NCBI GenBank assembly: GCA_964035545.1
Contig: OZ037767.1
Coordinates: 4,773,680 to 4,837,679 of the forward strand
Length of the DNA stretch: 64,000 nucleotides
Direction: 5' to 3'
Source: Bugula neritina
Taxonomy: Eukaryota > Bryozoa > Gymnolaemata > Cheilostomatida > Bugulidae
The notes below the pieces were generated by a model. It was not told the origin of the DNA and did no database searches. It saw nothing but the letters and a program-made list of their open reading frames with translations. This document shows positions 1-22,800 of the stretch, piece by piece. Positions within the stretch are counted from its first letter, which is position 1. Each line of letters starts with the position of its first letter. The translations under genes were made by a program, and so were the position numbers.

Positions 1-9088
<9,088 letters not shown>

Positions 9089-10891
9089 GGTTAAAAAGTT
9101 GAGATGTTACGTCATATTTAGTTTATTTCTAACATAAACATCTACATTATCTCTGCAAGCATAATTCAAAATGATTTTAATTTACATAAAAATGTTAGGC
9201 GCCATTTTACATTAATAGAAACACCAGTGACGTTTATCATTATGATTATTATAACCCCTGTGATTACGAACAAGAATACTTAACTTCTATATGATTATAT
9301 TTATTACAATGCAGCTATATAAGCAATTAAAAAACAATGTTAATTAGCAAAAATGCTGCGAGTACTAAAAATAAATAATTTTTAATTATATAAAATTATC
9401 CTTTCAATTTAATTTTATGGTTGTCGACATGATTATGATGATTCAAACTCACATTGGCATTGGGGTTCGCAATTGCAACGTGGTTAATTTTATTTACAAA
9501 ATCAACAATAAAAATTAGTGCTTAAATCAAATGCACAAGTATTATAAAGCAACTAACGTTGAAATAAGTGAAATAACAACGAATAGTCGTTGTCTTGTTA
9601 CACTGCCATTAGAAGTCTAGACATGGATCTTTTATACTTTTGTTTATGCGTTTCCCGGAAGTCATTTATTTCAAGTGTTTTATCTACATCGCTACATTTA
9701 GATTTTATTTTAAATTGATTATTTGTATAATTTAAAGTTTAAAAAATTAATTTAAATAAATTATAAAAACGATAACTTTTTTACAATAGCAACAACACAA
9801 CAATTTACTTTTTAAAAACAACAGACAACTCCAACGTACAACTTGTACCCAAAGATATCGCAGTGTTTTTCCTCCACCTATTTAAACTGTATCCAACTAT
9901 TGCGCAATAACCCTACCCCCCCCCCAACCTCTGGCTGTACATATAAGGTACGAGCTGTATCTTCTCTCATATTATTTATTTATTATTATGATATCATTCA
10001 ATACAATTAAGGCTGGTATAATAGCATAAACCCTTATACATAGTTGTAGTCCTCATTAAATATAATATTTCCAATTGATAATATAATTTGTATATCTTAT
10101 GCTATTTTTAGTACTATGTATAGCATAGTGAAGCTAAATTATTACAATTAGTTTACTGCTATTCTGCATGTACATATTGCTCGCACTGACAAAACAAAAA
10201 GGGTATATTCAAAGCATTTTTCATAACTAAATAAGCATTTTTTGAACAAGTACATGCATAGCAAACACATGAACTAATGGTTTTACACCAGAACATATCT
10301 ATATAAATAAAATTCCTGAATATTGCAAAAAGGCAAGAAAAATACAAGCTGGAACAAACAATTCATATATAAGATATTAATAAACTCGTAATTAAAAAGC
10401 GACTTTTACCATAATGCTACAAGATTACGGATATGATTGAAAAATGCCAAGTAAGAAAATATATAAGTGCTTGATTTAATCTCTTATAATATCATGATAA
10501 TAATAAAACCTGACAGTAAATTATAATAGTATAACAGTAAAATTACAATATACATATATGTTATAGTAACATGTTATAGTAATATACATATATGTTATAG
10601 TAACATGTTATAGTAATATACATATATGTTATAGTAACATGTTATAGTAATATACATATATGTTATAGTAACATGTTATAGTAATATAGTATAGTAACAT
10701 ATTATAGTAATATATTAAAGTAATATATTATATACTCTGTAGGAGAGATTATTGCTCCTATTGCTGCACAACTGTAAGAACCTTCTATACACCAAGAAAG
10801 TTCTTTCCCTGCTATATTATGATATGTACATTTATATTGTTATGTGGCCAAGTAGTCCTCAAGGATAAGTAAATATTGTAGTCTTCATCTA
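9089..10891. other. Intergenic region between LRRC9 5' end and receptor kinase 3' end
   Basis: This 1.8 kb stretch should hold the LRRC9 promoter and the 3' UTR of the receptor kinase, both on the minus strand. It is AT-rich with no supported coding frame. A run of C lies at about 9912-9922, and the 34 bp tandem array at 10548-10690 lies close to the kinase stop codon. No TATA box or poly-A signal could be assigned with confidence. Confidence 0.6.
10548..10690 (+). repeat. 34 bp tandem repeat, about four copies
   Basis: The unit contains CATATATGTTATAGTAACAT and GTTATAGTAAT. Four nearly identical copies stand in a row, followed by decayed copies to about 10730. It begins about 200 bases past the receptor kinase stop codon, so it may lie in the 3' UTR. 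Confidence 0.9.
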
Positions 10892-13800
10892 CTAGTCTAC
10901 AGTATAATCTTGAACCTTTAATCTTCCATCTCTTCTAAAAAGTAAAGCTGGGAATGCAACTAATGCAGCTGAGAAGAAAACTCCAAGATAACAGAGCTGA
11001 CTAATATATTATTAATAACATTTTAGGTAACAAATAACTAAGTTAAAATAATTACATTGTTTAGGGTTGAGAATAGAAAAATCAAACATTATTTTATAGT
11101 TGGGTTTCTTAATAAAATGATACATCAACAGAATTGCTGTTTCATTATTCAATTTTATTTTTTTAGTAGCATTAGACATGTGTACGGAATGTTCTAGAAT
11201 ACATGACAGTTTGCTAAAGAGTGCTGCAAGATCACAGATATAACTACATTTAGAACTTAATTGTGATCAAGACCTAAAACTTAGATTATATTTGTATTAA
11301 TGAAAATTTAATAGAAAAATTACAAGGGCACTAAAAAATGCTCAGCCTCTCATTGAAAAGATAAACTTCCGTTGAAAATTATCAATGTGTTATCGTGCGC
11401 CTTTTTATAAATGCGTGTTGTGAAGTAGTATAATAGAAAGCAGCACAAACCGTTAGGGTAGCCACTGTCATTGATCAAAGGTCTCAGAGAAAGACAGCTG
11501 GGTGACTCCAGCATCTCGTCAAAGCCAGAGCTGTTGCTGGACGTCACACTGGGCAGTCTCAGATGGGTGCTCTCAGTGACAGCAGACGCCATCATCTCCT
11601 TGTTCTGTAATTATATGTGCACACAACTCTTACAGCAACACACTAAGTAGAAAGTTCCTGTGATGGTATAGTATTATATAGTGAGTGTGAATGTGAGTGT
11701 AAGTGAGTGCGTGCATGTGTGTAGCTATATGTATGTACGTATATGTGAGCATATGTACATGTATATGTGAGAGAAAACATGAAAGTAACCAAGTTTTCAC
11801 TATCTGTTATTTATGTGTATAAATTATATATAGAAAAAATATATCTAATCAATTACTATATCACATAGTATACACGTGTGTAATTACTCATTCTACGCAT
11901 ACTATCAACAGGGGACAAATGTGCTTACCCTATAGCGTTATGCGTTCAAAAAATTTCAAAAGACACTGCAAGCCATTGAAAGATAGTATTAATGCTAAAA
12001 GTAATTTTATATATAAAATAATCATAATATGATATAACATAATATTACTTGTCCAATTCGAGTCAGCTGCAAGTGCATAAAAGCAAAGGAGGGTCTTTCA
12101 TCAAGATTTCTTTTCCAACATTTCTTCATCATTTCACCGCTACAAGAAACAAGATTCCCTTATTGGTTCAATTATTTGTATAAATCTAACACTATTCAAC
12201 ATGTGAACCAAACTTGTGCTTTTAATATAACTTTTTTATCATTAAACTAGTCTTCTCAGATGAAAGATAAAAGACAAGCAAGACTAGGTGTTTGTTCTTT
12301 GTGTGTCAGCAATGACAACTTCATTGCAGAAAGAAAAACACATTTTTTGTAATTGGAACTACATTTTTTATGCGCAAATAGAACTGGGCTTTACATTGTT
12401 TAGTATAAAAAGGTAGCATTATATATAAATCTCTTACACAGGAATAGGGCAGGTTGCAGGTGGACTCATGGTTAGACCGTTCTTGATCATGGTAGCCAGT
12501 TCCTTATTGTCCGCCACTTGAGGGTAAGGCTGCTCACCGAGTGTGAACACTTCCCATAGCAGAATACCAAACGACCTGAAGAACAGAAGATTTGGTAAAA
12601 TTAAAAGTTAGAGCAATAATTGCGTGGTTGCTTATTCTTTTCCATTGTTGGGTAAAACCTCATATTTTTAAAGCTGTTATTGGTTGAATTAGAGAAGGAA
12701 TTTGAAAAGAATTTTGTCGAAACTAATGGATAAGCCAATAAATAAACTTGAATAAAAGACTATGATATTTTATACTCAACCCACACGATGAAAGTTTATT
12801 TACAAATAGCTAAAGCAGACACACAGGTTAGAAAACAAATCTTACTTAAATACAGAAAGAGTTGCTCAATTTCATGACTTGCTTCCTCAAGCAAATATTA
12901 AATCTAGCAGAATCTATATTAGTTCATAGAGTTATATATTTACCAAACATCAGACTTGGTAGTCATCTTCCCACTCTCGACAGATTCCGGAGGGTACCAA
13001 CGCACAGGCACCGGGCGAGTCATGCCTCCTATTTGATGACAATAATACGTGCCGTCTTTGATATCTTTAGACAGCCCAAAGTCCGAAAGTTTAGCTACTC
13101 TCTTTTCACCTGGTTCTGTCAGTAACACATTCCTGCAAGCTATATCTCTGTGAGAGAAAATAAGACACCAAATTAGTATTTGAGATGCACTGAATGTCTT
13201 CAAGTTTGGTTAAATTCTTTTAATAACTGGTTTAATCTTGCCTTGTCTTACAATAAATTCCACCATACAACTTGTATATATAATAATATATTATATAATA
13301 CTTCCTGTATATACATATAATGTAGTGTATGATGTTGCCCATATATATATGATATATTTTATAATATATTACTTGCATGTATAATATATTATTGTATGAT
13401 ATATGACATGTACAAAGAATATATTATATATTATTACTTGTAGCATAATTATGTATTATATAATCCATTACCTGTATATAGAACATATTGTATAATATTA
13501 CCTGTATATATAATATATTGTATGGCGGTAACTGTATATATCTATAATATATTGTACAACATATTACTTGTATATATATATATATATAATATATTGCATA
13601 ATATTACCTGTATATATATTATATTACGTATAATATTACCTGTATATATAATATATTGTATGTTACCTGTAGTATAAATATGTATTTCACAGTAAAATAT
13701 CTCACCTGTGAATAAACCTCATCTCTTCCAGATATTTGCATGCTGACGCAACGTCTGTACAGATTCTAATCAAATCTCCAAACTTGAGATCACAATCACT

Positions 13801-16800
13801 ACTCTATAAAAATATATGATTCTAGGTTACGTATAACAGTGACACAGATACTGGTACATGTATAACAGTGGCATAGACGCTTTTACATGTAGAACAGTGG
13901 CATAGGTACTTGTTTATGATAAAAAGCTGATATATATTTTTACTGTTTTAAAGTCCTAAAACTAAAACAAATTAGGCATTTATTAGTTGTTAAATTTTCA
14001 CTGTATATTCAGGCAAATGTAAAACTAATAGGATTTCTTAGTCAGCTTGATGTCAATGCAAGAAAATTAATTGTTCTAACAAAACAAATGATTATTGGTT
14101 TAAATATCAGTAATTTAAAATGCACTGTTTAAAAAAAACATTCATATTCAGTAGTCATAGAAATAGTAATATCGTGAGCAGTACAGCAGTGAATAAACAT
14201 GCCTTGTTAGGTGTTTGATTATTTCTAAGAAAGTTTTTCAAATCTCCACCACGAAACAGATTCATTATGATACCAATATCTCCATTGTCCATCTCACATA
14301 TTCCCAGCAGTTTCAATATGTTTGGATGATCCAGAGCACTAGAATAATAGCATTGCAAAAGTAACCAATATGTTAGCAGTTAGAGCATAGTTATTAATTT
14401 TAACCTTTCTGAAAAGTTTAGTATGTGACATTTACCTAGCCTATGTTACGATAACATAAACAATTTGTCAACTAACACATCGATTTCTTGACTGTATACT
14501 AAATCCATTCCTATTTTCTAGCATGCATGCAAAGGCTTGGCTATTTTAAAAAATGCTTATAATATCTAGCACACATTTGTGGTTATTAAGATAAGCATAT
14601 CCAACTGTACTAAAAAAATAAACATAAATTCAGTATACGGTGTATAGAGAAAATACACAGATATTACTGGTAAAAAATCTCAACTGAAAAGACAACAAAA
14701 ATAAAGAGGTAAATTTGAAACTTAGACACATTGCTAAACATGGTAAATGTCTCAAGTCTTTGCTCATTTCATAACTACACAACTTAAATTAATAAATCAG
14801 CCAAATAATAGTCTTTTTGATAATACACCTAGATATTTTTATCACTTGAATTAATAGACAACCTTCAACAGCTTTAACTTCTATGCTGTTTTATGAAAGT
14901 GATATGAGTTTGGCACTACCAGTAAAACAACCCTTCTTAGTTTCAACACCTAAACTAAGAGTCAGCATGAGCTGTCTTCCACAGCTGTCAACACAATGAA
15001 TAACTACCGGCTTGCATCATACAACCCGGGCTTATCTTCATAGAAAATATGCCAAAAATGCATAACAGTGTTGATAGACTAACTAATGACAAGCATTGAA
15101 AGCTGTAGGGTAGAGCTTCTAACAAGTTTTGCAGTACTTTAAATATCAATAATAAATTGTGACCATCAAACCAAGTGAAAATTCTGAGTAGCCTATAATA
15201 AAAGTAAATATGATGTCTACTAAAGAACTAACTTGATAGTTAAAGCTTCCTGGATATATTCCGAACGAGTATATTTAGTCCTTTTCTGGGGGTTAGGTGT
15301 TTTAATAGCAACAGTAATTTCCTTGCTATTCCATTTTTCACCAAGTGTGAGGTGGGCCAGAAACACTTGCCCAAACTGGCCTGTCCCAAGAGTCCTACAA
15401 AAACTTGCTTAAGTTTACTACTAAAAATAAGTACACACTACACAAAATGGTTATAATAGCATATTTCATAGTAATTTGAATAAAATCTTAGATAGTAACT
15501 TCAAATCTTTTCTGGGCTCCTGCAAAAAAGTGCAACAATGTAATGCTGAGAAGCATGAGCTCTTGCAAGTAGCTACCACATAGCAAGCTAGTTGACCACC
15601 AGTTATAATAGCTGTGTGTCCACACCCTTCTCAAAGATTTGTGCTAAGACTAATAAAGTTTTGTTAAAACTTGAACTACAAGTGAAGCGAGATTACCTAA
15701 CTCTCTTGACCCTCTCCTCTGGAAACCGTGTCAACTTCTCCTCGCACACGCCGTAGTCGGAGTTTGACTCTAATCTTACAATATTTGGTTTCTTCCGCTG
15801 CAGTGACCTCCACTTTAAAACTATATATAAATGCAATGCTTAAACAATGAAGTCTACAGCATTTCAATACAGAAATCTTCACCTTAACCCATCATAGTTA
15901 TAAAAATAGTCATAGCTGACCAATTCCGCTTTCAAAGACTAGATATTCTTTGTTTATATTATACAATATGTGTTATTTATGACTACAATAACTGCTGGTC
16001 TGTTATGATTTTATCAAGTGGAATAATCTTACAACTTACACCACATTAGCACAACCATCATCAAGACAACTACAACACCTCCGAAGATTCCATAGATAAC
16101 ATGATGTTTTGCTGATTTTTCTTCGGGTTCTATGCTTTCACCTTAAACAGACATAAAATAGTACAAGTTTCAGCTCTGTAAGAAAGAAAAGCTGCCTTAA
16201 AAGAAAAATAGTAGCATGAAATGCTTATCAAAACAGAGTGAAAACAGATCTTCCATATCATAATCATACACCATTATAATATTAATGTGCAGAGCAGCAG
16301 TGGTATGTGGGTTAGAAAATTGCCTGGTAAATCCATTTTTGATGTCAGGAAGGGCGTTTGGTCATAACTGCTGCTGTTTCAAAATGAAAATAAGTTCCCA
16401 GCCTGTTTAAAAACCCTTTCCATGAGGGGTTCTCACAAGGATGGCAATTTTAAGCAAAACATGGGTTTTTTCTATTAACATTAGACTATATATTGATTTA
16501 AAACCTCAGTTACAGTAACACTATAGATCAGCATACTTCGTCGACATGCGTCAAGTTCGGATCCTGCCATCCACCTGCCACCACACTGACACTGGTGTGT
16601 TGTGTATGTCCCATCATCCCATTTACAATTCCTGTTTTCACTACACACGCAGTCAGGTGGCACCTCCATGATCTCTACCCAGCCATCTGGGTGATGCACT
16701 GAATAGGGGTCGTAGAGGTCAAACTGGATCCTTTCAGTCAGTTCTCTGTTGTAAAAGGATGAGCCTTGCTCTCCTGGTACTGTCTCATTGTCTGCTAGGG

Positions 16801-19800
16801 ATATGTTGCCTCCTGGAAGAAGTGTCACACTTGTATAATATATACGGCAGCAGTCCCTTATGTGAGAAGATAACTTTAAATTGTGAAACGCTTATTAGGT
16901 TTACTAGCACAACTGTACTATACTTATTAATACTTATGCAATCTGTATTATACAATATATTATAATATACTTATATTGAAACTCATATAATCTATGCTAT
17001 AAATATATACCAGTTATATCATTTACCATGTATGGTAGGGTACTTGTGTTAAACTTATATTATTACCTATGCAACCTATTGTAGTTTAGAACATTCCTAA
17101 GGTCAGTAACAAAAATATGGATGATTATCCTTAGAGCATTTGAAGAGTTCATTATCAGCTAAATTAAGACAGTTTAAAAAATATCCCTCATACTTTAATG
17201 CAATTCTTTAGCTGGTAAAAGAACAGTTACCACCTATACCATGTACATGTATAATGTATAATGTAACAAGATAAAATATAAGGAGGTAGTGTTTGCTTTC
17301 ACAGGAAATGTGAACTGGACACACTATGTTTGTTTGTCAACTGCATAATAAACAAGTGCCATTTTCATTAATGAAGTAATTTTCTAATAATGAGTTCAAT
17401 AAACAACATGTTAGCTGTGATGCACACTATATATTATTAACTAGGTTATAGCCGACACGTAAACACACCATCTATGGTGTGTAGGCATCATCTATGTAAT
17501 ATATTCACTCCAGAGGATTGTATCAGTAAATTACTTGATGTCTACTCCCACACATGCCGCCTCTATATATCTGTGAGTGCAGTTTCGGCAGCACATTACA
17601 TGTGATGATGTCACAGTATTTATCAGATTGCTATTGTGTGCTGCCTAAATGTAACTGACAGCAATTATTGTATGAGAGTGATCTCATTGCTAGATGTAGC
17701 TTATCATGTTGTTGAGGATAACACACAACAATTTAGAAGTCATTGTTTTTATATTAATTTTGCATCACATACACACGCTAGGCCTATAGACTTTTCTGAA
17801 ATTGTTAGACTAGTTTTCAAGGCTGCCTAACAAAATAAATATACGTTTTTACTTCAGCTTCAGATGTTGTTATGAAGTAAAATAATCCTAGCTAAAGAAG
17901 TTATACTCTCATGAGAATACATGAATAAAAAGCATAAATTATGATTTACAAGTTGATCAGCTACTTGACCAGTATTTCAAAAGCTAAATTTTATTAAAAG
18001 CAGTCAATTTGGTTTTTTAAATACATTTTTGTTAGGGTTAGAGTTATGATGTCACAACTGAAGCATCACTGCTTTTTTGGTAGATGAACATTTGTTAAGG
18101 AGTCAATATAAGCTCTAATCTATACATTACAAAACAGCATAAGAAGAACAGCTGCATGGATAGTGGCACTCCAAAATAATCAGTAATTGAACTTGTAATA
18201 TTATTTAAGACTGAAGTAATAATAATAAATCAATAATAATTAGTAGTGTTGAAATAATAATAATTAATATAGTGTTGAAGTACAATTTCAAATATTTATA
18301 GTTGAAGAAGTTTAAATCTGTAAATACTTTCCAATATTTCCCCACAACAACTCCCCAGTGAACAATTTACTTACTGATCTTTATTATAATATATTAATTG
18401 GGTTTGAGAATGAACTTGCCGTCATTCGAACAATTCCACACGTATGATTATATTCGCTTTTATGAATATTATAGAGTTGCGTAACAGTTATTAGGGTATG
18501 CACTTCTTTTTTTAAAAAATCATGCACAAAGTAAGATGAAAAATAGCATTTAAAATAATAGATTACTAAGGCTAAATACTATTACAAAACTGTTTTGACC
18601 AGCTATATAACAAAAATAAATTGGTTGTAAAGAGCTTTAAAAAAATTAGTTTGGCAAATTTTGATTAATAGGAAAATGGTTTTCATATAACGTTTTTATC
18701 AATTATTGATGGCTTATGCAACATTTTCTTATAGAGTAAAGGTTTACAGCTTCATTTATTATGTATTTCATAATGCTAAGTGACTTTTTTCAATTATTTG
18801 TGAATTATGTAATAATATGATCAACTTCAAATAGTTTTAAACTCACTAAAGGCATGTCTACTTTGGACCCATACATACACACACTCATTGATTAACATCA
18901 TAAAAACTATAAATAGTTTCTTCAGTACTTACCATTGTAACCTCCGCCACCACCACCAGCGGTACAGCCACCACCACCTCCGCCGAATCCTCCATGAGTC
19001 TCAAACTGATCTCGATATTTGCCACAACCTTTCCCGCCTAACAATGATCTCTTAGAAGCTAACCAATACAAACCCAACCCGTCTTGCTGAATCGGGTTTT
19101 GTTTTGTAATGTCGTAGGATCCGCCAAATCCTAAATAAAAAGTATTGTATAATCCCATTATTGCATAGACACATTATTGTATAGTAACATTATTGTATAG
19201 GCATATTTTTGTATAGACATATTATTGTGTAGCCACATTATTGTATAGACATTTTTATTATTGTATAGACATACTATTGTATAGATATATTATTGTATGG
19301 CTACATTAAAAAATTAAGCAAAAAGCTAACAAAAGACAAAAACCATTAAACTAGAATTCCTTTTATAAAAAGGTGCTAAACATGATAGTGCAGTGAAAAG
19401 ATGGATGTTACTTTGAGACCAGTTTTTAAATAAGTTTGAAACTTCGGTGATAGAAAATTTGCTTCTTTTGACTGCTTCACAATTTGAGATTTAAAATCAA
19501 TTTTATCTTCATATATTATAAATTTTATAAACACATATGAATTTGGAGCTTCTAACAAATTTATGATGCTTAACATTAAAATTTTACGTATATGTAAAGT
19601 TATCAATACTATTCACTGTAGTTGTGAATAGAATTGGGAGGAAAAAACTTACCTGGCCTTACAGTACTGTTATCATTGCAGGTTTTGTTCACGCATTCTG
19701 TCTTTAGATAGGTACTCAACAAGTGACCACTTTTGAACTTAAGGGGCATATCCATCCTTCCCATACCCCCTCCCCCTCCTGCTACGGCTAGTAAATGCAA

Positions 19801-22800
19801 AGTTTTATTTCGCTTCTAAAACAAGCAAATAAACTTAAAACATTTAAACTTCAGAAAATATTCAAGAGCCTAGTAAACAAAACTGCAGTAAAATTTGAAC
19901 TAGCTAAAATTGAAATCAATCTATAACTTCTACATGCTAATTTCACCAACCCTATTAGAATACGCTGAACTGATTGCAATTATAGTTCTTCCAAAAATAT
20001 AGAAGCTTATAATGGGAAAGTGTAGAATACTTACTAAGGAAACCATTGAGGCACCCCCTCCACCTCCCCCTCCTCCAAACCTTGTAGTCAGGTTCTCATT
20101 GTTACAATCACCCAAAGAGTTCTGAAATATTACCAGTAGACTCATTACCATGTGTCAGAATATACATACACACACGCACACGCACGCGCACACGCACGCA
20201 CGCACAGGCTCATACACAAATGTGCACACGCGCACACCCGCACACACACAGATGCACACACACATATGCTGGCCATCAAACAGTGCTCAAGACTTCTACA
20301 AAAAAGTCAAGCTAAATACTATTATTTGTAGGTTAAAAGGACTAAGATGTTTTTTTTAAAATGAATCATCTACAAATTTGTTTCTTGCTACTCCTCAGGG
20401 TGACGTCAGCTAATAATTTATGTTACATCTGTCATATAACAATATCTGTCATGTGACAATATCTGTCATGTGACAATATAAATATCCACTATTGTCTAAG
20501 GATTGGACAGGTTGCTGGAAAATATCCATAATCTAAAATATGTTGCAAAGTTTAAAGAGCTGCTAGACATGTGCACATAACTCCGTGTTAGTTGAAGTTA
20601 GAAAAGACCAGATGCTAAAGCCTTTGTTTAGACTGCAGTGCCGGAACATCTTGTAGGCAACCGGATGTCTTGTTTTTGTAGTGTGCAACACAGCTGTGAC
20701 ATGCAGACGTGAGCGTATATAACATGCAGACGTGAGCACATATGATGTGTTACCTGTTCACATGCCATAGAGCCGGCTTGTCCCACCACTATATATAGCT
20801 TTTCATCTTTCACCAGATCAATCTGAATGTGCATTCTGGACGGCCAGGAAGGCAGAGAAAAAATATTTTTACTGACATAGCCTGTGCCTCTAATCACTCC
20901 AGCCATCCCTTTTGAATGTATACCAGACCCACCCGTAGCTCCGTACAGAATAATGCTAAAAAGAAAACATCAGCAGATGATATTATGGCATGTAAAACAC
21001 GTGAAATCATTTCGCAATGGGCTATTAGAGAAGTGCCAAAGTAAGCAGTATGTGAATGTATCTTTCATAAGGAAAACCGAGGGGTGAAAGTTGGAGCTTG
21101 TGCCAAATGGATGGACCCAGAATCATGTAGATTATAGGTCAACAGGTAAACAAAGGAATAGTTTGACAGGTCAATGGACGGCAGCAACAGCATTAGCCAA
21201 CCACCCCAGTGACAGCGGTCAACAAAAACAGGTGCAATACTCTTTACTTGTCTGGTTCCAGCTTAGAATTGTAGTATGAGAAGTTGTCTACTTTCAAGTT
21301 GAAGCTGTTTTTAAGTCCAATCAAAGTGAAAGTAGAATACTTCTTACACAGAGAAGTGTAAGCTGGCTCTGCATTTTAATAATCTTAGAGTCGTGTTATC
21401 TATAATGAGTCATTTTTGGCACAAGGCTCATTTGGCTTTTACTTTTTAATGTTATTACAGCTTAGAAAACATTGCTTTGTGGTTTGACAGATATTTCAGT
21501 AGTTTAAAAAACACTTTTGCAGTAAGGAAAGACATCTGAAACAGATATACCAATATATGTCTAGTATACAGCATCAGCTGAGGTTAATATTTCTGCTGAC
21601 CTTTCTACAGGGTACAGAGGCATTTAGAACTCTGCTAATGTCATGGCTACACCTAAGGCTGAGTGAGAATTATGCTGAAAAAGCAACCAACTCTCTATGG
21701 CTTTAAAAACTTTTGCATATAGCCTTGCAAGGTCAATTGCTTTTTATATATTAAAATATTTTTTTTGACATCAACTCTCTTTGGACTTATAATACTGAAA
21801 ACATAATTTGGTTTTTCTTGTAACCTGGGTCCTAAAATCTGCAAATGTTATTGGCTTTGACTTGAAAGAAATTATGTTGCTGCCACCCATGCTTTTAGCC
21901 TTAGGTAATTTAACAGTGATGAGTATCAGGGGGGAAGGCGGTGATCTATACCTTTTATGCTTAAACTTTTAGTTAAAACCAAAGCCGTTTTAAATTTCTT
22001 TAGTGCTCACATTTTTACTAAAGTAAGCAAGACAAAATAAATTATCAAAATAAATTACATTTTTACAGGTGCAGCATCACAAGATTCCATAAATATTATT
22101 AACCAATATTTAGTTCTAAGACTACAGAGTGATGGTGTGATTCACCATATTATGCAGGTGTATATCCTGTAACATTCCTTTCTGGTGGTCTGTTGTAACT
22201 TACTTATATCTCCTTGTTTCAGGTACGTTCCAGACCTGTACGCCAGGTAAACCGTCATCATCTACCTGAACTTCCACGACAGGTTGTCTGTACTTTGGAT
22301 AGTACTCCTGGCACTGAGTGTTGGTCGGCCCAGCACGTCCGGTTGAGTCGCAAGTTGTGAACCAGTAGCTGGCTGGTAAATACAGTATAAATCCAAGTAA
22401 AATTAATATAATCTCACATCTCATCATTGCCAACATCACGCACGTAGTTTTGCACTTTTAGCTGCCAAAAATATTAGATATTGAATAAAAAACTGAAATA
22501 TAAGTATGGTTTTATATGCCGGATGCAAAAGGAATAGTCAACACAGTTGAAAGCTCAACGTTAAGAAGTCTCATGGCTGCACATTCTGTAGTCTTGCATC
22601 ATGGCTCCTTAAATGTTATCTTAATAAATGTTTATTTCTTTCTAATAGTCAAGACAAGCACTCAGGTTTCTAAAATACCAGCGATGAGCTAAAATACTCT
22701 TGTATATGCTTAGGAAAATTCTAGTGTGAATAATTTGTTAGAGTGGGGCCATATCTTGTTTTTTAGACAAATTAACTTGTGATGCAATTAACTAAAATTA

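Noticed and set aside
13706-15394. Assigning the kinase to ROS1, Src-like or insulin-receptor families because of DFGLSKDI
   Set aside because: The glycine-rich ectodomain and the GGDLKNF and EALTI segments fit ALK/LTK better. The divergence is reported as a finding.
20150-20359. His-Thr repeat peptide on the plus strand
   Set aside because: CA-rich simple repeat in a kinase intron.
21091-21279. 62-codon plus-strand frame with mixed composition
   Set aside because: Lies in a kinase intron. No domain, no splice context and no match I recognise.
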